Shown here: piece after piece, positions 13,506 to 26,200 of the stretch | Layout: each line of letters opens with the position of its first letter | Numbering within the stretch: the stretch's first letter is position 1 | NCBI RefSeq assembly: GCF_035083965.1 | Contig: NC_089739.1 | Location: 5,648,198 to 5,712,197 of the forward strand | Direction of reading: 5' to 3' | From: Branchiostoma lanceolatum | Taxonomy: Eukaryota; Chordata; Leptocardii; Amphioxiformes; Branchiostomatidae | DNA length: 64,000 nucleotides | The notes under the pieces: generated by a model | Told to the model about the DNA's origin: nothing | The model's database searches: none | The model's input: the letters and a program-made list of their open reading frames with translations, nothing else | Translations under genes and position numbers: made by a program

Positions 13506-13770
13506 GCATTAAATGGTTCGGCTCAGGCGAGCGGCCACGAGATCGAAAGATCATGGGTTCGATTCCTGGCGTTCCTGGCTAGACCGTGTGACTTGAGACG
13601 TTGTTTCATAGGGATAGGCACTTTATACGACTTTCCTCACTTCTCCCAGGTGTAAAAATGGGTACCTGAATTCAGTTGGGGAGGTAAAAGGCGGTAAAAA
13701 GAAAGGGTTGGCTCCACATTCCAATACCGTGCCATAGACACGGTGGATAACAACCCACTAATAATGACAA
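13506..13770 (+). mobile_element. tRNA-derived SINE (plus strand)
   Basis: The head carries an A-box-like sequence (tggttcggctcaggcgagc) and a B-box-like sequence (gggttcgattcctgg). The body includes aggtgtaaaaatgggtacc and ttggggaggtaaaaggcgg. The phrase aggtgtaaaaatgggt also occurs in the SINE at 21,876-22,090, and the body matches the truncated copy at 9886-10,025. This is likely a full-length or nearly full-length member of an active-in-the-past family. Confidence 0.7.
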
Positions 13771-15168
13771 TCTGTCCAACGGATCTCCAGTTTCAAAATA
13801 TCTATCAGAGATAAAGGGAGACACATTAGTGGTGATCATGGACGTTTGGATCTACATTATCTGATCGGTTTTTTTTTTTTTAGATACAAAGAACATCTAT
13901 TACTACTGCAATGTACAGAGACTTCACTATCTGTGATAAAGATAAATGGGCCATTTGAACTGAACATATCAAGCGACTGAAAAGGTTTTTGCATTTACGC
14001 ATAGAATAGTTCCTAAAAAGCAATCTTTAAGGTTTAACTTGTATTAGCGATCTAGGTATGAAGTAAAATGTATTGCACCAAACACAAATGCAAAGTACTA
14101 AGAAAGTCACAAAGGTATGCATTTTAATCTCTGACATGTCTTTGCATAACGTATGTGTATAATTAAACTATATCATAATGTTAATATGTCTTATAAAACT
14201 ACGATTCTTTATTCAATTTTCCATCGCTTATCACCCAAAATGAAATTCCTATGGTATCTTCCGTGAAATTGTATATGGTATCAAGAAGAGCAACTAAAAG
14301 AGATGAATGAATATGAATATCAAAATATGAATATAAAACATAAATATAAAACAGAAACATCACTCAATCAGTTCTAATGTGTGCACCCTAAATATATCCT
14401 GTGTGTGCTTAAGTGATTTTGCTGCATGTGGCTATACATGCTACCGTACCGTGATTGTCCTAATTCTACAGCCCACGTAAATATCTTTTTCTGTCTTGCC
14501 ATAAACCATGTAATACAATATTTACACTAAGCTACCAGACGTTATAACATCGTCCTATATCTCGATGTTTACACCTTGCGTTGTGGAAAACAAACACGTT
14601 TAGATTATATTACAAACAGTAGAAGGTATATATGGGGGGAGGTGTCCTTTGATTCGAGCTAGGTCGATACCGAAACTGTTTGATATTCCAAGCGTCGCGT
14701 ACGTTTTATTACACCGTTGGCGTGGGGACAAATTTACTCACCTTCTACGTTGCCCCTATGTCGGCATATCAGGAACCATTTTCTTCTGCCATGGAAAAGA
14801 TACATACATCAAAACGTACTGATACAAAACTACACACTTACCTGATACGGCAGATACGTTGCGATACCTCGGTACTGTATGGATGTATATGTTAGGTATG
14901 GGGGGCCCTGGGTACATACATACGCTGCCGTGAATAGATTAGACGGACTGCATTGCTGATTGGTAGGCAGCAAGTACAGAGGCGTTCGGCTAACAGCTAC
15001 CGGCGCGTCGGCCCGATCATAGGGTGTGCTTTTCCTGTTAGACGGCGGCTGGAAAACTGTTATCTGTTTCTTGCATCTGGTTACCTTCACCAAGAAGCAA
15101 TGTTATGTTTTTTGTGGAGTTGATTTTATGTATGGCCTCCGTCGGTCAGTATTGAGCATGGTAAAATC
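13771..15168. other. Intergenic, no gene seen
   Basis: AT-rich sequence. A short phrase near 15,085 (ttaccttcaccaagaag ... ttatgttttttg) matches a repeat seen again at about 17,570, so the end of this stretch is a decayed interspersed repeat. No exon is supported. Confidence 0.5.
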
Positions 15169-15357
15169 CTAATTCACAACAGACCTACAGCATCGACTAT
15201 GGCTAAACAGCCCTATACGAGAATGGCATTCTCTGTCACAAAAATCACATCTGTAAGCTGACTCAGTTCTGTTGCAAAGCTCTATTCTGCGGATCCGCTT
15301 TTCTTCTGCGCTGTGCTTTGAATATATGTAACTGTGTGTTGGTGGTTTAGCAGCCAA
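15169..15357 (-). mobile_element. LINE remnant: zinc-knuckle-like C-terminal tail
   Basis: The minus-strand frame ends with YRCDFCDRECHSRIGLFSH followed closely by CC. A Cys-x2-Cys ... SRIGL-x-SH-x(3)-Cys tail of this kind is typical of the extreme C-terminus of several LINE reverse-transcriptase proteins. The upstream part carries a basic segment (EEKRIRR) that also suits such a tail. No reverse-transcriptase core is present next to it, so it is a 5'-truncated fossil rather than a host zinc-finger gene. Confidence 0.55.
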
Positions 15358-16125
15358 GAAGCTATGGAAGGATTGATATGAAATTTGGTATGCGTTTATA
15401 ACCGATTGAAAAAAAATGATTAGGTTCTGGGCCCCCTATCGGCTTTTTATAATACTGTAGAGTGTGTTTTTCTTCTGTTGAGTCCTAAACAAGCTACGGC
15501 CAAGAGTTTTAGGTGGCAGATATTTTTAGAATTTGAACTGCAGGGCCGTTTCGGTTGCAGGCTTCGAAACAAGATCTAGAATCAAGAAGGGGTGAATGAT
15601 ATTTGATCAGTAGGCAACCTTAATTAAGGTTTTTGTTTTTGTTTGGCAACAAGTTGGGCACGTAAAATGCACAACCATTCTGAATGGTAATATGAGAACC
15701 TTATTATTAGCATTTCTTTCCCATTATAGAGATGTTTATTGATTTTTTCATTACACTTGAAATGAATGAAACAAGATTTTGTTTTTTTCATATATGGTCA
15801 GCCTTTCTATTTGTCATTTATATTTACTTACTTATTTTTGTTTTATTGACTTTTCGGACACGTGTGGCCCATTTTAACTCGAGATGTCGAGATGTTTTTC
15901 AAGGGGGCCCATACGTTTTACACATATCATGTTTCGACATTTTTACTAACATTTCTGCAGTCTACAGTGCTTTTAAAATCACCTAAGACCTGTTCTCACG
16001 TATTTCCTTCTGTAACAAAAACAAAACACTTCAAACTAATGTGGAATCGTGTATTTGCTACAGGTGATACTTAGTTACATCCTGTCAAGTGAATTGTAAG
16101 CGGAAGGACTAAGGTCGCGGGGTGA
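15358..16125. other. Intergenic, no gene seen
   Basis: A T-rich open frame at about 15,732-15,986 encodes mostly Phe/Leu/Ile and looks like translated low-complexity AT-rich DNA. No splice or domain evidence supports a gene. Confidence 0.5.
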
Positions 16126-16690
16126 TTAATCTGTCGGAGTGGCCGGTGTGGCGTTTCTGAAAGATCGCTAAATATAGGCATCACGCAGGTGGACAGATGG
16201 CCTTCGGTTGTTGACTTAAAAATCTAAAGGTTCTGGGTTCGAAACCCTGATGTACCCTTGAGAAAGACACTTGACACCTAGTTTCTCTAGGCTCTACCAT
16301 CCTCCGCGGGTCGCTCAGAAAATAGTAGAAATTGGCCAAAATAGAGTCAATTGTATGAAGGGAGTCGGCTACGGAGAGAGGGTCCAATATTGCAACCCTA
16401 ACTGCGGCTGCGAATGTTACCCTCCATGGCCAAAGTCCCCCGGCAAATGTTCTCCCTATAGCCGGCGCGGTTAGTCTGGTAGAGACTATATTTTCTCACT
16501 CGACACAGATAAAAATGAATACACAGCTGCAAAGAGAAACGTCCTCTAAGATGGGATGTAAAGCAGTGGTCCTGTGTTTGAGGAGAGCCACACCTCGAGC
16601 ATGCGTACGATAAAGAACCCGCCACACTTAACGAAAAGAGTAGGGGTCCATCCTGGCGTGAGTGGATCAAACATTAGAGTCTGATCTCCG
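16126..16690 (+). mobile_element. tRNA-derived SINE with long body, or two nested repeats
   Basis: A tRNA-like head lies around 16,138-16,250, with a clear B-box-like sequence (gggttcgaaaccctg, about 16,236-16,250) followed by the phrase cttgagaaagacacttgac that is typical of SINE bodies. Around 16,560-16,625 a block with gagccacacctcgag and gataaagaaccc resembles a block at about 42,460-42,500, so a second repeat may be joined here. No host coding signal is present. Confidence 0.55.
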
Positions 16691-19350
16691 GGTTGACATT
16701 TTGTAAAGGTGATGGTCCCTTATTCCACCAATGTGGAATCTCAACGAAAACAAAAAGAAGCTGTATACCCCATATATCTGGCTAAAGCTTCGTAGGTACA
16801 TACCATGTTCATGTGACGTCATACCCGTGTACGCCGCCATGATGGTGTCCCTATTTGCATTTCATTGAATCATAGCTCAAGCGTTTACGGACATTCAGAC
16901 CCTCTTAAATAACCACTAGTAAAGAAACTCAAAGAAGAGACTATGACAATAACATTTATCTGCACAAAAATGCGAAGCTTGAGCTGCGAACCAATAAGAT
17001 GCAAATAGGGTCACCAAAATGGCGGCTGGGCTGCTTCATTGTTATGGAAAGTGAGTGAAAGCGTTCTATTGCACTAACGTAACATAGAATGCGTGTTATG
17101 TAACAAAATACTTACAGTGGATATCTTTTCAAATTAAACCCCTGCAGGCCGATTTGCTCTTCTTATAGATAAACTTCCAACAAATATCAAAAGCATTCAC
17201 GCAAAATGAATCTGTCAGTTAAGTCAAATTACAAAGTACATCACTTTGAATGTGAGATCAAAATGCCATCAATGGTTACCTCTGTACCATAAGGCTAGTT
17301 CAATGACCTGTGACGTCAATGCTAATGATTATAAGAGATGTGAAGGCCGGTGAAGTGAAATATCAAAGGTCACGAGCAGTGGGGGTCATTGACTTGTGCC
17401 ATCAAAGGTCACTTACCATGAAGGTCAGTTAACTGCCAATCATATTGTCAGTACGTAATGATACGCTCTCACTAATTGTCAGGCTTTCTAAGTAATTCTG
17501 TAGTCTTACTTAGTTGTAATTTCATATAAGATCCAATAGGGCAGAGCCATATGTGTTGATATATAATTACCTTCGCCAAGAAGGTTATGTTTTTGGTCAG
17601 CGTTCGTGTGTGCGTGCGTTTGTGTACACGATAACTCGAGAATTCATGTATATCCCGGATGGATAATCTTCATATTCAGTATACTGGGTAGGTATCGTTG
17701 TACAATAGTATTAGACAAGGACTTCAAGAAGACTAATTAATAAAGGTTGGCATTCTAAACAAAAAAACAAACAAATTCATCTTAGCAAAAATTTTGTCTG
17801 AAAGCTGGAAAAATCTTTCATCTTGATCATTGTTCTAAATGCTGACATCCATAGACTTCTTCCGGGGAAAAGTTGGACATGTAAATCACTAAAAATGTCC
17901 AGACCTTTAGACAGTAGTATTGTATCGCTGTCAGTCATCACCAACTTGCACCACATAGTGCACAAAATCACGAAATAGATACCGAAAAATTAAGGCATAA
18001 AGAGTAAGAAACACATTTCATTTCCAACTTTGCGCCATGTGATTTTCATATGACCGCTAGCCTTGCATACCTCAACGGGAGTACACTTGGAGTCGACTCC
18101 GTGGATTTGCATACATTTGTAAACGAGACGTAATTCCGACTTGAGCATGGTCTTAAGGTTGCCCAAGTCGAGTCTGAGAAAAGGGGGACTTGAGTACCCA
18201 AAATGTCTGTTTACATAGTCCAAAATTTAAGTCCGCTGATTCAAGTGTCCTTGAAAAATGCGTCTGTAAACTAGGCAACAGTCTCAATACGCGCTGATGC
18301 ATAGATACTATAGATGTACATTTTTGTCTTTATGCCAAAAAGAATATCCCGAAACATCCCATTAATGGATATTGTATGCTGTTTGCATACCTAACGAGAA
18401 GCCTTTGTGGCTGTGACATGTTTCTTCTTATTGCTGTTGGTAGCAAGAATCACATTCTCTTCATTGCAGGCATCCCTTGTAAAACACCTTAGTGACATTC
18501 ACTGTTGCTAAGCGACGAAGGTATAGAAAGGTTTGATTGACGCGAGGTTTTGTAAAGACAGCAAGGCCATAAAATTCTGATGTTTGATTCTGTAAATTTT
18601 ATATGCATTACATATACATTGCCTTATCAAAATGATTTTAGTAAAGAAGAAAACAGATATTTCAACAGAAACTTTAACATTGCTCACATTTTTCGTATTT
18701 CATATTCACTATGTTTACATCATACAAAATGACGAAAACATGATATCAGAATTGTTGATACAAAGTCCAGACATTTTCAATCTCTCTAAAAATAATGCCA
18801 GATCATATAATAAATCAATCAATCAATCGATCAATCAGTCAATTTAGGATAATGTACTTTTAGCATTACCTAAATGAATTAAAATGCAGACAATACATAA
18901 CAGCAATATTGCGTAGCTAATTAGTAAAACCGCTCGAACTATTCTGCTTTAAAAATTCATACATTCACTCTCGATCGTTAAAAAGCCACCAAAAAAAATC
19001 ATTTTCTACGGTGTGGCCTGTCTACCTAGTCAAATGTTGCTCAATAACAACGGTACAATCACCTATTTTGACGTATGCGACCATTCCCCCATAAGGCTCA
19101 ACAAAAACCGCATTATTTATGATCTATAGCTTTACAATGTAATCCAATTTTGGCGAACATACGCCGGCATGACAGCTCGCATACGTGCGATTTAATCTGA
19201 TTAATGTTTAACCACAGGAAACGGGTTCCTGTTATAAATAGAAAGATATTGAGCCAACGGTCCGTGTTATTGCGAAACCGCTCAATAGAGAAGCGACACC
19301 ATACAAGCCACAATTGTAATAGCACGAGCCATAAACCACAACGTTAAAAC
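16691..19350. other. Intergenic, repeats but no gene seen
   Basis: Includes an interspersed repeat at about 17,568-17,645 (accttcgccaagaaggttatg followed by a GTGTGYGTRC-like tract and acacgataactcgagaa) and an (AATC)n microsatellite at about 18,812-18,843. Around 17,240-17,420 short phrases such as aaaggtcac and gtcatt/gacttgtg recur loosely. No coding exon is supported. Confidence 0.5.
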
Positions 19351-19439
19351 GAATGGTAGATTGGGTGTGCGTAACATACGTATCTGGCAAGTCTAATTTA
19401 GTGCACTTTTCAAAGAAATCGGGAGGTGGCGTTACCGAT

Positions 19440-19975
19440 ACAGTTGGAAGACACTCAATCACTTGCCAGAAATCTCCAATTAAGAAAGCATCCTTCTTTC
19501 CCTCTATGCTTTTAACAATGATGTTATGTTTTCGAGATCCATACGTGTGTTTCGGACACTTAACCGGAGCAATCGCCAGGTGGCGTTAGTAACCTAAGCA
19601 GTTGTATTAAAGCACTCACTTGCCATAATTCTCCAATCAAGGAATCATCCTTCCTTGCTTCTTTACTTTTGCCAAGGTTATGTTTCGGGATCTGTGTGTG
19701 TATGCAATCATCTGTCGACGTGCTTTGGCTACGACGGGGTTATACCGCCCCTTACGGGGTGATATACCCTTTCGTTGGCTGTCATACAAGACGGGGATGC
19801 GCCAGTTCTCCCGTCCAGATATACTATGCATATACACTTTTCTGAGCAATTGTTAGCCGGTGTTAGGAACCAATACAGTACTCATCCACTCACTTGACAG
19901 AATTCTCCGATCAAGGGAGCAGCCTACCTTTCTTCCTTACTTTCGCCCAGAAAGTTATGTTTTGGGGTCCTTGTG
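19440..19975. repeat. Three dispersed copies of one repeat block
   Basis: A block reading cacttgccagaatctcc-like, then aaggaatcatccttcctt, then ttacttt..ccaaggttatgttttcggg occurs at about 19,461, 19,618 and 19,892. The last part is the same kind of gene-poor repeat seen at 17,570. Spacings are about 157 and 274 bp. It is non-coding. Confidence 0.65.
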
Positions 19976-20609
19976 TATATGAAAATATCAACAGTAAAGC
20001 TAAGAGGGGGTTGGGTTGAGCAAGAGTATGGAAAATATATAGTATACGGTAACATGTACATGTATGATGGATGTACATAATATGTGCATTGATATATAAA
20101 CGTTTAACGTAACACAATGTTAGGATACTTGATTTCTTGAAACTCCGTCAAGACTATCATTTGCATTGTACTTTGTATGGCTGGATACTTGTCTCTGTTA
20201 AGTATCAAATCCTGTGCAGAAAAAAAATACCTTGAATTACTACCTTTATTTCACTACTGCAATGAAAAAGTATCTTGTGTTTAAGGTTTCGAATTCCTTG
20301 AATTTGTTTACCATGAACATGTTCGTCATTATCATTATCTTTTAGACTATTGATGATCATTTTGCGTTTAATGTAGTTTCCCAGATTTGTAACAATTCCT
20401 CTTTTTCACAACGCATAAGAATGAATTGTAATACAATATCTATTGAAAATCTGCCCATGAGGAGAACCATTGTAAATGTCTGGTTCAGCTGGCTGTTCTT
20501 TCTGGGGAAACCGCTAGCTGCCGCTCTTGCCGCTTTCCGTAGCCTTTTCGTGCGTTTCCTTGGCAGTGATGTTAGTTGTTGTCGTCTCGTGTCACACAAC
20601 AAACTGACA

Positions 20610-20819
20610 TCACTGCCTCTGTAGCGCACAATAACCATGTTCCCTTCCGATTGGAACTGGCTTCTCTGGTCCACCGTAGACGTTGTTGAGTGTGAACGGC
20701 TCTGCAGGACTACTGTAGAATCTCTGACGAGCTCGAGTGCTGTTGTGTCGTCCGATCTTCATGAAGTTGTCGTCTTCCTCTTCTCCATTTTCCCCGGTTC
20801 TGCTCCTGCATCCTGTTTC
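20610..20819 (-). CDS. Probable terminal coding exon of an unidentified minus-strand gene
   Basis: On the minus strand a good acceptor (cttcctttttctcaacag) ends at 20,820. It opens a frame of 69 codons closed by TGA at 20,612-20,610. Codon choice is strongly coding-like (many AAC, TTC, ATC, GTC, AAG) compared with the AT-rich surroundings. The peptide has an acidic run (GENGEEEDDNF), a segment rich in Arg and Ser (IGRHNSTRARQRFYSS) and ends YCALQRQ; it looks like a cytoplasmic or disordered tail. A polyadenylation signal in the right orientation (TTTATT on the plus strand, 20,245-20,250) would give a 3'UTR of about 360 bp. I could not find the upstream exons; a promoter-like module at 34.6 kb or a donor-bearing segment at about 25.78 kb might belong to the same gene. 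No family is recognised. Confidence 0.45.
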   Translation of the reverse strand, partial: ETGCRSRTGENGEEEDDNFMKIGRHNSTRARQRFYSSPAEPFTLNNVYGGPEKPVPIGREHGYCALQRQ

Positions 20820-21875
20820 CTGTTGAGAAAAAGGAAGCGTGTTGAAATCGTTTGGTGAATAATTTGCTTTCGGTCTGTCTGTATGTTTGTTTGTCTTTGT
20901 GTGTGTCCCAGGTTTAAAGTCGTTTAATCTGAGTGGCAGGAAGTGAAGTTGGCCATGGTTTACATTTACGAAGCCTTGCAGGAAGGTAGGAAAATGCATA
21001 GGGCCATCCAAGGAAAATAAAGGTTTCTACTCTACTACTCTACTATAGACAGAATTAGCAAGAATTCATAATGATGAATAAAACAAGAAATTTACAAAAA
21101 ACTCTAACTATTTCACGGAGGTATGATATGACTCGATGAGATCTTCGCTTTCTTGTTCGGTATAATCGAAGGGCCATATTCTCTTGCCATGAGACCCTGC
21201 ATGTTTGTACCATCGCAATACCCAATTAAATACCCAATGAAATGAATTGTATGATCTTACATATCAATTCATTCTGTTTTCGTTGTAAGGTTTGGTGACT
21301 TCGATACTAGCCGCCGTATGAAATCAGTGTTGTATTGAGTAGATGTTCGAAATGCGAAGAAAAGAATCCTACGTTCTTCCCATTCTGATCTACACATAGT
21401 GTTTTATAAATAGTGTCCAGGTTTATTAATCATATCTGCATATACAATAAATAATACTCATCATCAACCCGGAACTTCAAGGCATATTTCCAAATATGGA
21501 GATATAAAATTGTGTCCTTACGCCCAAAAAAATCATTTTCACTGGCGAATTGAACAAATGTTCACCAAGACAGGGACCCCCCATGTTCTTTGTGGCAAAC
21601 AAGGCTAGGTCTCCACTGACTGGACCAATTTATTCAAGGAAATACAGATTTTGTAGGAAGTTCAGTAGGTACTACAATCGTACATAATTAACAGTGCTAA
21701 AAGACATGTTTGAACTTTGAACCAAAATGCACTGCACTGACACAAAAGAAGACCTTGAATTTGTCCACCAAATGACTATGCCACCATTGACGAATACAGT
21801 GTCGACAACAAAACAACGGATTCCGTCCTCCCCAAACCGTTCTAATCGGGAAATGAAGGCCATGACCATAGTGCC
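20820..21875. other. Putative intron/intergenic, no other exon seen
   Basis: If the exon at 20,610-20,819 is real, this is the start of its upstream intron. A short CTACT-type simple tract lies at about 21,029-21,047. No further exon with matching phase was found. Confidence 0.4.
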
Positions 21876-22090
21876 ACAGTGGGGTCGTGTGGCGTAACGG
21901 CAGGGTGTTCGGCCCAGAGCCCAGCAGTCCCGGGTTTGAATCCCCTGACCACCTGGCCACTGATGTTGTGCCTTTAGGTGTAAAAATGGGTTTACTGTTC
22001 TCTGTACGTGGCACAGTTAGAATAAGTTATGAAAGTACAGTGCCGCATCGCCCTTGTCTGTCCAACAGCGAAATTAATAAAAAAGACAAC
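21876..22090 (+). mobile_element. tRNA-derived SINE (plus strand)
   Basis: The head at about 21,882-21,955 has an A-box-like sequence (gtggcgtaacggcaggg) and a B-box (gggtttgaatcccc), and its ends (ggtcg / ctgacc) partly pair as an acceptor stem would. The body contains aggtgtaaaaatgggt as in the SINE at 13,506. The anticodon arm is not well formed, so it is not called as a functional tRNA. Confidence 0.7.
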
Positions 22091-23033
22091 AAAACAGCCA
22101 CTGGTCTAGGCGTGTGGCCGTGTATCTATCCTGGTTATATAAAAACACATTTTCAACACTCCCTTTGATAGTCCAGCAAATATTAAGCTTACCTACCTTC
22201 ACATGCCAAAAAAATCTGTTCCGCTAGAAATGGACTTTCTAACTGTTGCTCCTGCTTATATAGCACGCCATATAAAAAGGAAGAACCCACTCCTGCAAAA
22301 CGCTTACGTACATGCACGATAATGAATGACGATGCTCATTACGTTTGACGTAGACTATTTCATTAGGGTACTAATGTCGCTACTTCAAAGCGAATTGTTA
22401 ACGGCCATTTGAAAGAGAACAATTAAGACCGCATGTATGTCATAGGTTTGTGATGTCACGAGCATCGCAAGAGAGGGACGGAAAACGCTAGTAGTTAACA
22501 CAATTCCCTGTGCTCCAATAGAGAAGTGTATTGAAAGGAACAACCGCGATTTCATTGGGATCATTTGACTTACGTCACGGCCCAGTGACGTCAAACTCAG
22601 CCCTTACCGCCTTTAAGAATTCCAATATTCAATGACTTAGAAAAGACCGACTTAGAAACAAGAATATGGGCTAAATTTTGTGCATCTAGTAAAATGTTTT
22701 CTCTTGTCCAACATTAATGCATTGATAAACGATTTTGTTTTACATTTTACTGAGAAAATTGACGGTACGTCGTTTTGACTGCATATTAGGATAAAGTCGC
22801 CAGATGTCGCTATTTGCTATTGCAACCCGTGCAACAGGTAGGTGCGGCCTGACGTCAATGGACACCATTGGCGTTAGATCTTGCCAGCGGCTGGAAAGCG
22901 TTTCAACAACCTGAATTCCACGATTCAAAAACAACTGACGTGTATCAAGACGAAGGAATGAACACTACGCAACCACTACACGTCCTCAGAGTGCGTCAAT
23001 ATCACCAAGGCCATTTTTAAGCCATTTCAGTTG
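22091..23033. other. Non-coding stretch with a CRE-like pair
   Basis: TTACGTCA and TGACGTCA lie about 15 bp apart near 22,571-22,595, a possible ATF/CREB-type regulatory site. No adjacent exon could be defined, so its role is unknown. Open frames here are short and unflanked by splice sites. Confidence 0.4.
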
Positions 23034-23220
23034 GGGGGGGGGGGCTTCTTGCATGAGCTATGCTGTAAGAAGCTAAGAGCCATGCGCACGAGACACAAAC
23101 GACACACGTGCACACACAAATAAGCGCGCACACACAAACGTACGCACACACACACAGACAAACACATGCACAGACACAAGCACGCACACACACACACATA
23201 CACACAAATACACACAGCCT
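23034..23220. repeat. Poly-G run and (CA)n microsatellite
   Basis: A run of G at about 23,034-23,043 is followed from about 23,085 to 23,215 by an interrupted (CA)n/(CACG)n tract. Long Cys/Val-rich open frames on the minus strand are translation of this repeat, not genes. Confidence 0.9.
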
Positions 23221-26200
23221 AGTTAAATATGCTCTTTGCTGATGGAACTAAGCGTTCAGTGACCTTTATAGGTTTGAAGACTGAACCCATTTGACCTTTC
23301 AAAATGACGGGCCCAGCCCTTAGTTTGACCCGTACCCCACCCATCCCCACCCCTAACAGTCACCCTCAGATGACCTTGCGGTTTACACAGGTGACATTTT
23401 CTTTGACGTAATCTTTGAACCACTGACACCTTGGTATGTGAAGCACAATTTTGTGCCAAACTCAACATTGTTAATGATATTTGAAGAATTTTCTTTGGAG
23501 CAATCATATCAAATATTTCAAAACCTGACATATTAATGTTTGTTAAAAATGAATGCAAGTTTGATTGAAATACGTGTATGGCCTCTGGTACCCACAAAGT
23601 CATGACGTCAAAACCCAATATGTCATAATTTTATGCCCGAGGCAACGCCGCAACCTTTTGTGTTTCATCGATGCATTTTCCTTTACTGCCAACTCGTCAG
23701 AACGCAAAAGGGCAAGCCAGAAAAATTGTGATATGTGAAAACCTAGATTATTATTTCTTATCAAAGAAGGTTGATAACAAAAGTGACAAACTGGCTAAGA
23801 AATTAAAATGAGAGACGACAAAATTTTGGAACGGAACTGTGAACTTTCAGCACAGCCCCAAGAATTTCATTTGGTACCGTCCCGAAACTTACGGCTTCCG
23901 AGAAGTCATTGTTTATTTGCCACGGTCAAATCGACTGTAATTCATACAACTTCCGCCAGGATCGCGATTTAGGTGGAACCGCCCAAACTGCACCCTATTA
24001 AATGATACAATTTCTAAAGGGCTTATCTTGAAAGTACAAGGAAACATTCAAAAAGTTGTCAATGAGTTGAAAAAAAAGGGTACAAAATGCCCCGTTGAAG
24101 AACTGAAGTCTTAAGAATTGCATAGGTGTGTATGCTCGACTACAAGGTCACATTTGAAATCTCGCCATTTCGATCCACCAAGCGCACACAGGAAGACCAT
24201 TGTTTGTATTCACTCTTGTTCAACAAAGAAATGATAGGCGGGGCCATTCGGTCTGCTTAGAACATGTAGAAAGAAGCTGAATACGGGAGGAACCAGACTT
24301 TCTTATGTTCTAAACTTCAAACTGATAGTATGCTAGGTATAGGCTCAATGGGCATCTATTATTTTGTTGCAAACATATTCAAATTTCAACCGTGGCTAAT
24401 GCCCATGTCACACGTGCACAGCAGAAAAAAAAAATGATCCGCCGACAAGTGTGCGAGCTCTAAATCCATATTCTGCAGTAATGCGCCGTTCTCTCGGTCA
24501 TTGCGCGATATTCACAGATTCCTGAGCCCCGTTCAATGTGACGGGGTTGATTTGAGAAAATTACGCTGGAGTCTCTGACGACGGATTTTGAGATTCGGCC
24601 ACCTTCTGGTCAACAAATACGACCAAGGCGCGCACTATTCGATAGTTATTCACCAACCCCTATCAAAAACGCACACACTGGGTGCTCGATAAACCCTAAA
24701 GTAGCCCCATCTGTTTCCAGCAAATGAAATACTGGTAAACCCTTCACCCCTAGTGCATGTCAACCATCCCCGCCTCGCTTTTTGACCTATTACTCAACAC
24801 ATTCACATGTGAGAGTATCGAATGCCAACTATGAAATTAGTCTAAAACATCAGCCTCCAGCAAAGGTTCCCGACATTGAAGAAAATAGTCTAGCTCCTCA
24901 CTACACCAATAAGCGTGAATGACACATTTATCCTCGCAGTTCTTGCTTGAAATGAAACTGTAATTTGTGACTCTGACTGTTAATCAGCTATTTTCAAACT
25001 CGTCGACAATGTCTGGTGTACGAGCCTACTTCTACCCAAAATGGCGGCCATACCGCCCGTCTCGTCCCCAGGAACCGGTGACTCATTCCCGGGTATGACT
25101 CACCCACCGACGAATCTGCCGCTATTTTCAGCCCCACAACCAGTCAAAACAAAGAGCCCAACACGGAAATAAAATTTCTCCCCTCAGATTCCGCTCATAC
25201 GATCAAACCATTAAAGGAAATGTTCACTTGAACCTCTCTAAACAAAATTGATAACACTTGTTTTCAGCATCAGGCAAAAATGGCGGTAAATTCGGGGTTT
25301 TATTTTTCCAGACGTACTGCAAGCCCGCCCTCCCCCATAGTGACTCATTCGAGTGTGATTCATACCGCTATGTCTAGCACCCGCCCAACAATCATTAAAG
25401 ATAACCATATGCTTTCCTGGTACAATTTTGGCTGACAAACTTTTCAAAGGTGCCCCAGTTTTAGTGAAATCATCTCGAAGCAAACCTACGTCTAAAAAAA
25501 ACAACTATTAGGTACACTAAAGTTTTAGATACATACCCTTAAATGGTTGTAAAATAGACGTAAAGTAAAAGAGCAAAGAAAAGTGAAGGTTTCACAGACG
25601 AAAAAGGAGACGTAGTTAAAGTATATGTCGCTCGTCCGTTACCATTGTCTAAACAGTTCTGAAAGAACAACAACGAACCAAAAATTCTTCCTCATTTCTT
25701 TTCCCTGTTGTTACGCCATTAATAAATCTTGTATCACTACCTTTTTAGATATGGTATGAATAATTAAAGAGAATTTTGCTTACCAAATGTGGAGACACAA
25801 AGATTTGGTCTAGTCAGTCGCAGCCTGTTGTGCCGCCCGGCCAGTGTCTGATGTCCTAGTGCAGACTGACCGCAGCAGAGCACATGGCGACACCAACGAC
25901 TTTCTTTTAAACGATAAAGGTGGGCGGTGGTACGCGGAGCAAACCATTCCACTTTCTCAAGGGGGAGTTATAAAAATAAATCTGTGCTTTCCACGTACTT
26001 TCTACGCTACCATGTTATAAGATTTGTCAAAAACACAGAACTTTTTAAGTATTGTTCATTTTTGTGAGGTTTAGAATGTTGGTTCCCTTTTTCAGTTGCG
26101 CAATTTGATTGGAAGTGACGCAACTACCTTAAACTTATCCCAGTCACAACTCGCTCTATTAACCTATTTTTTCTGAATGACGTAATTTGTTGGCAGACTA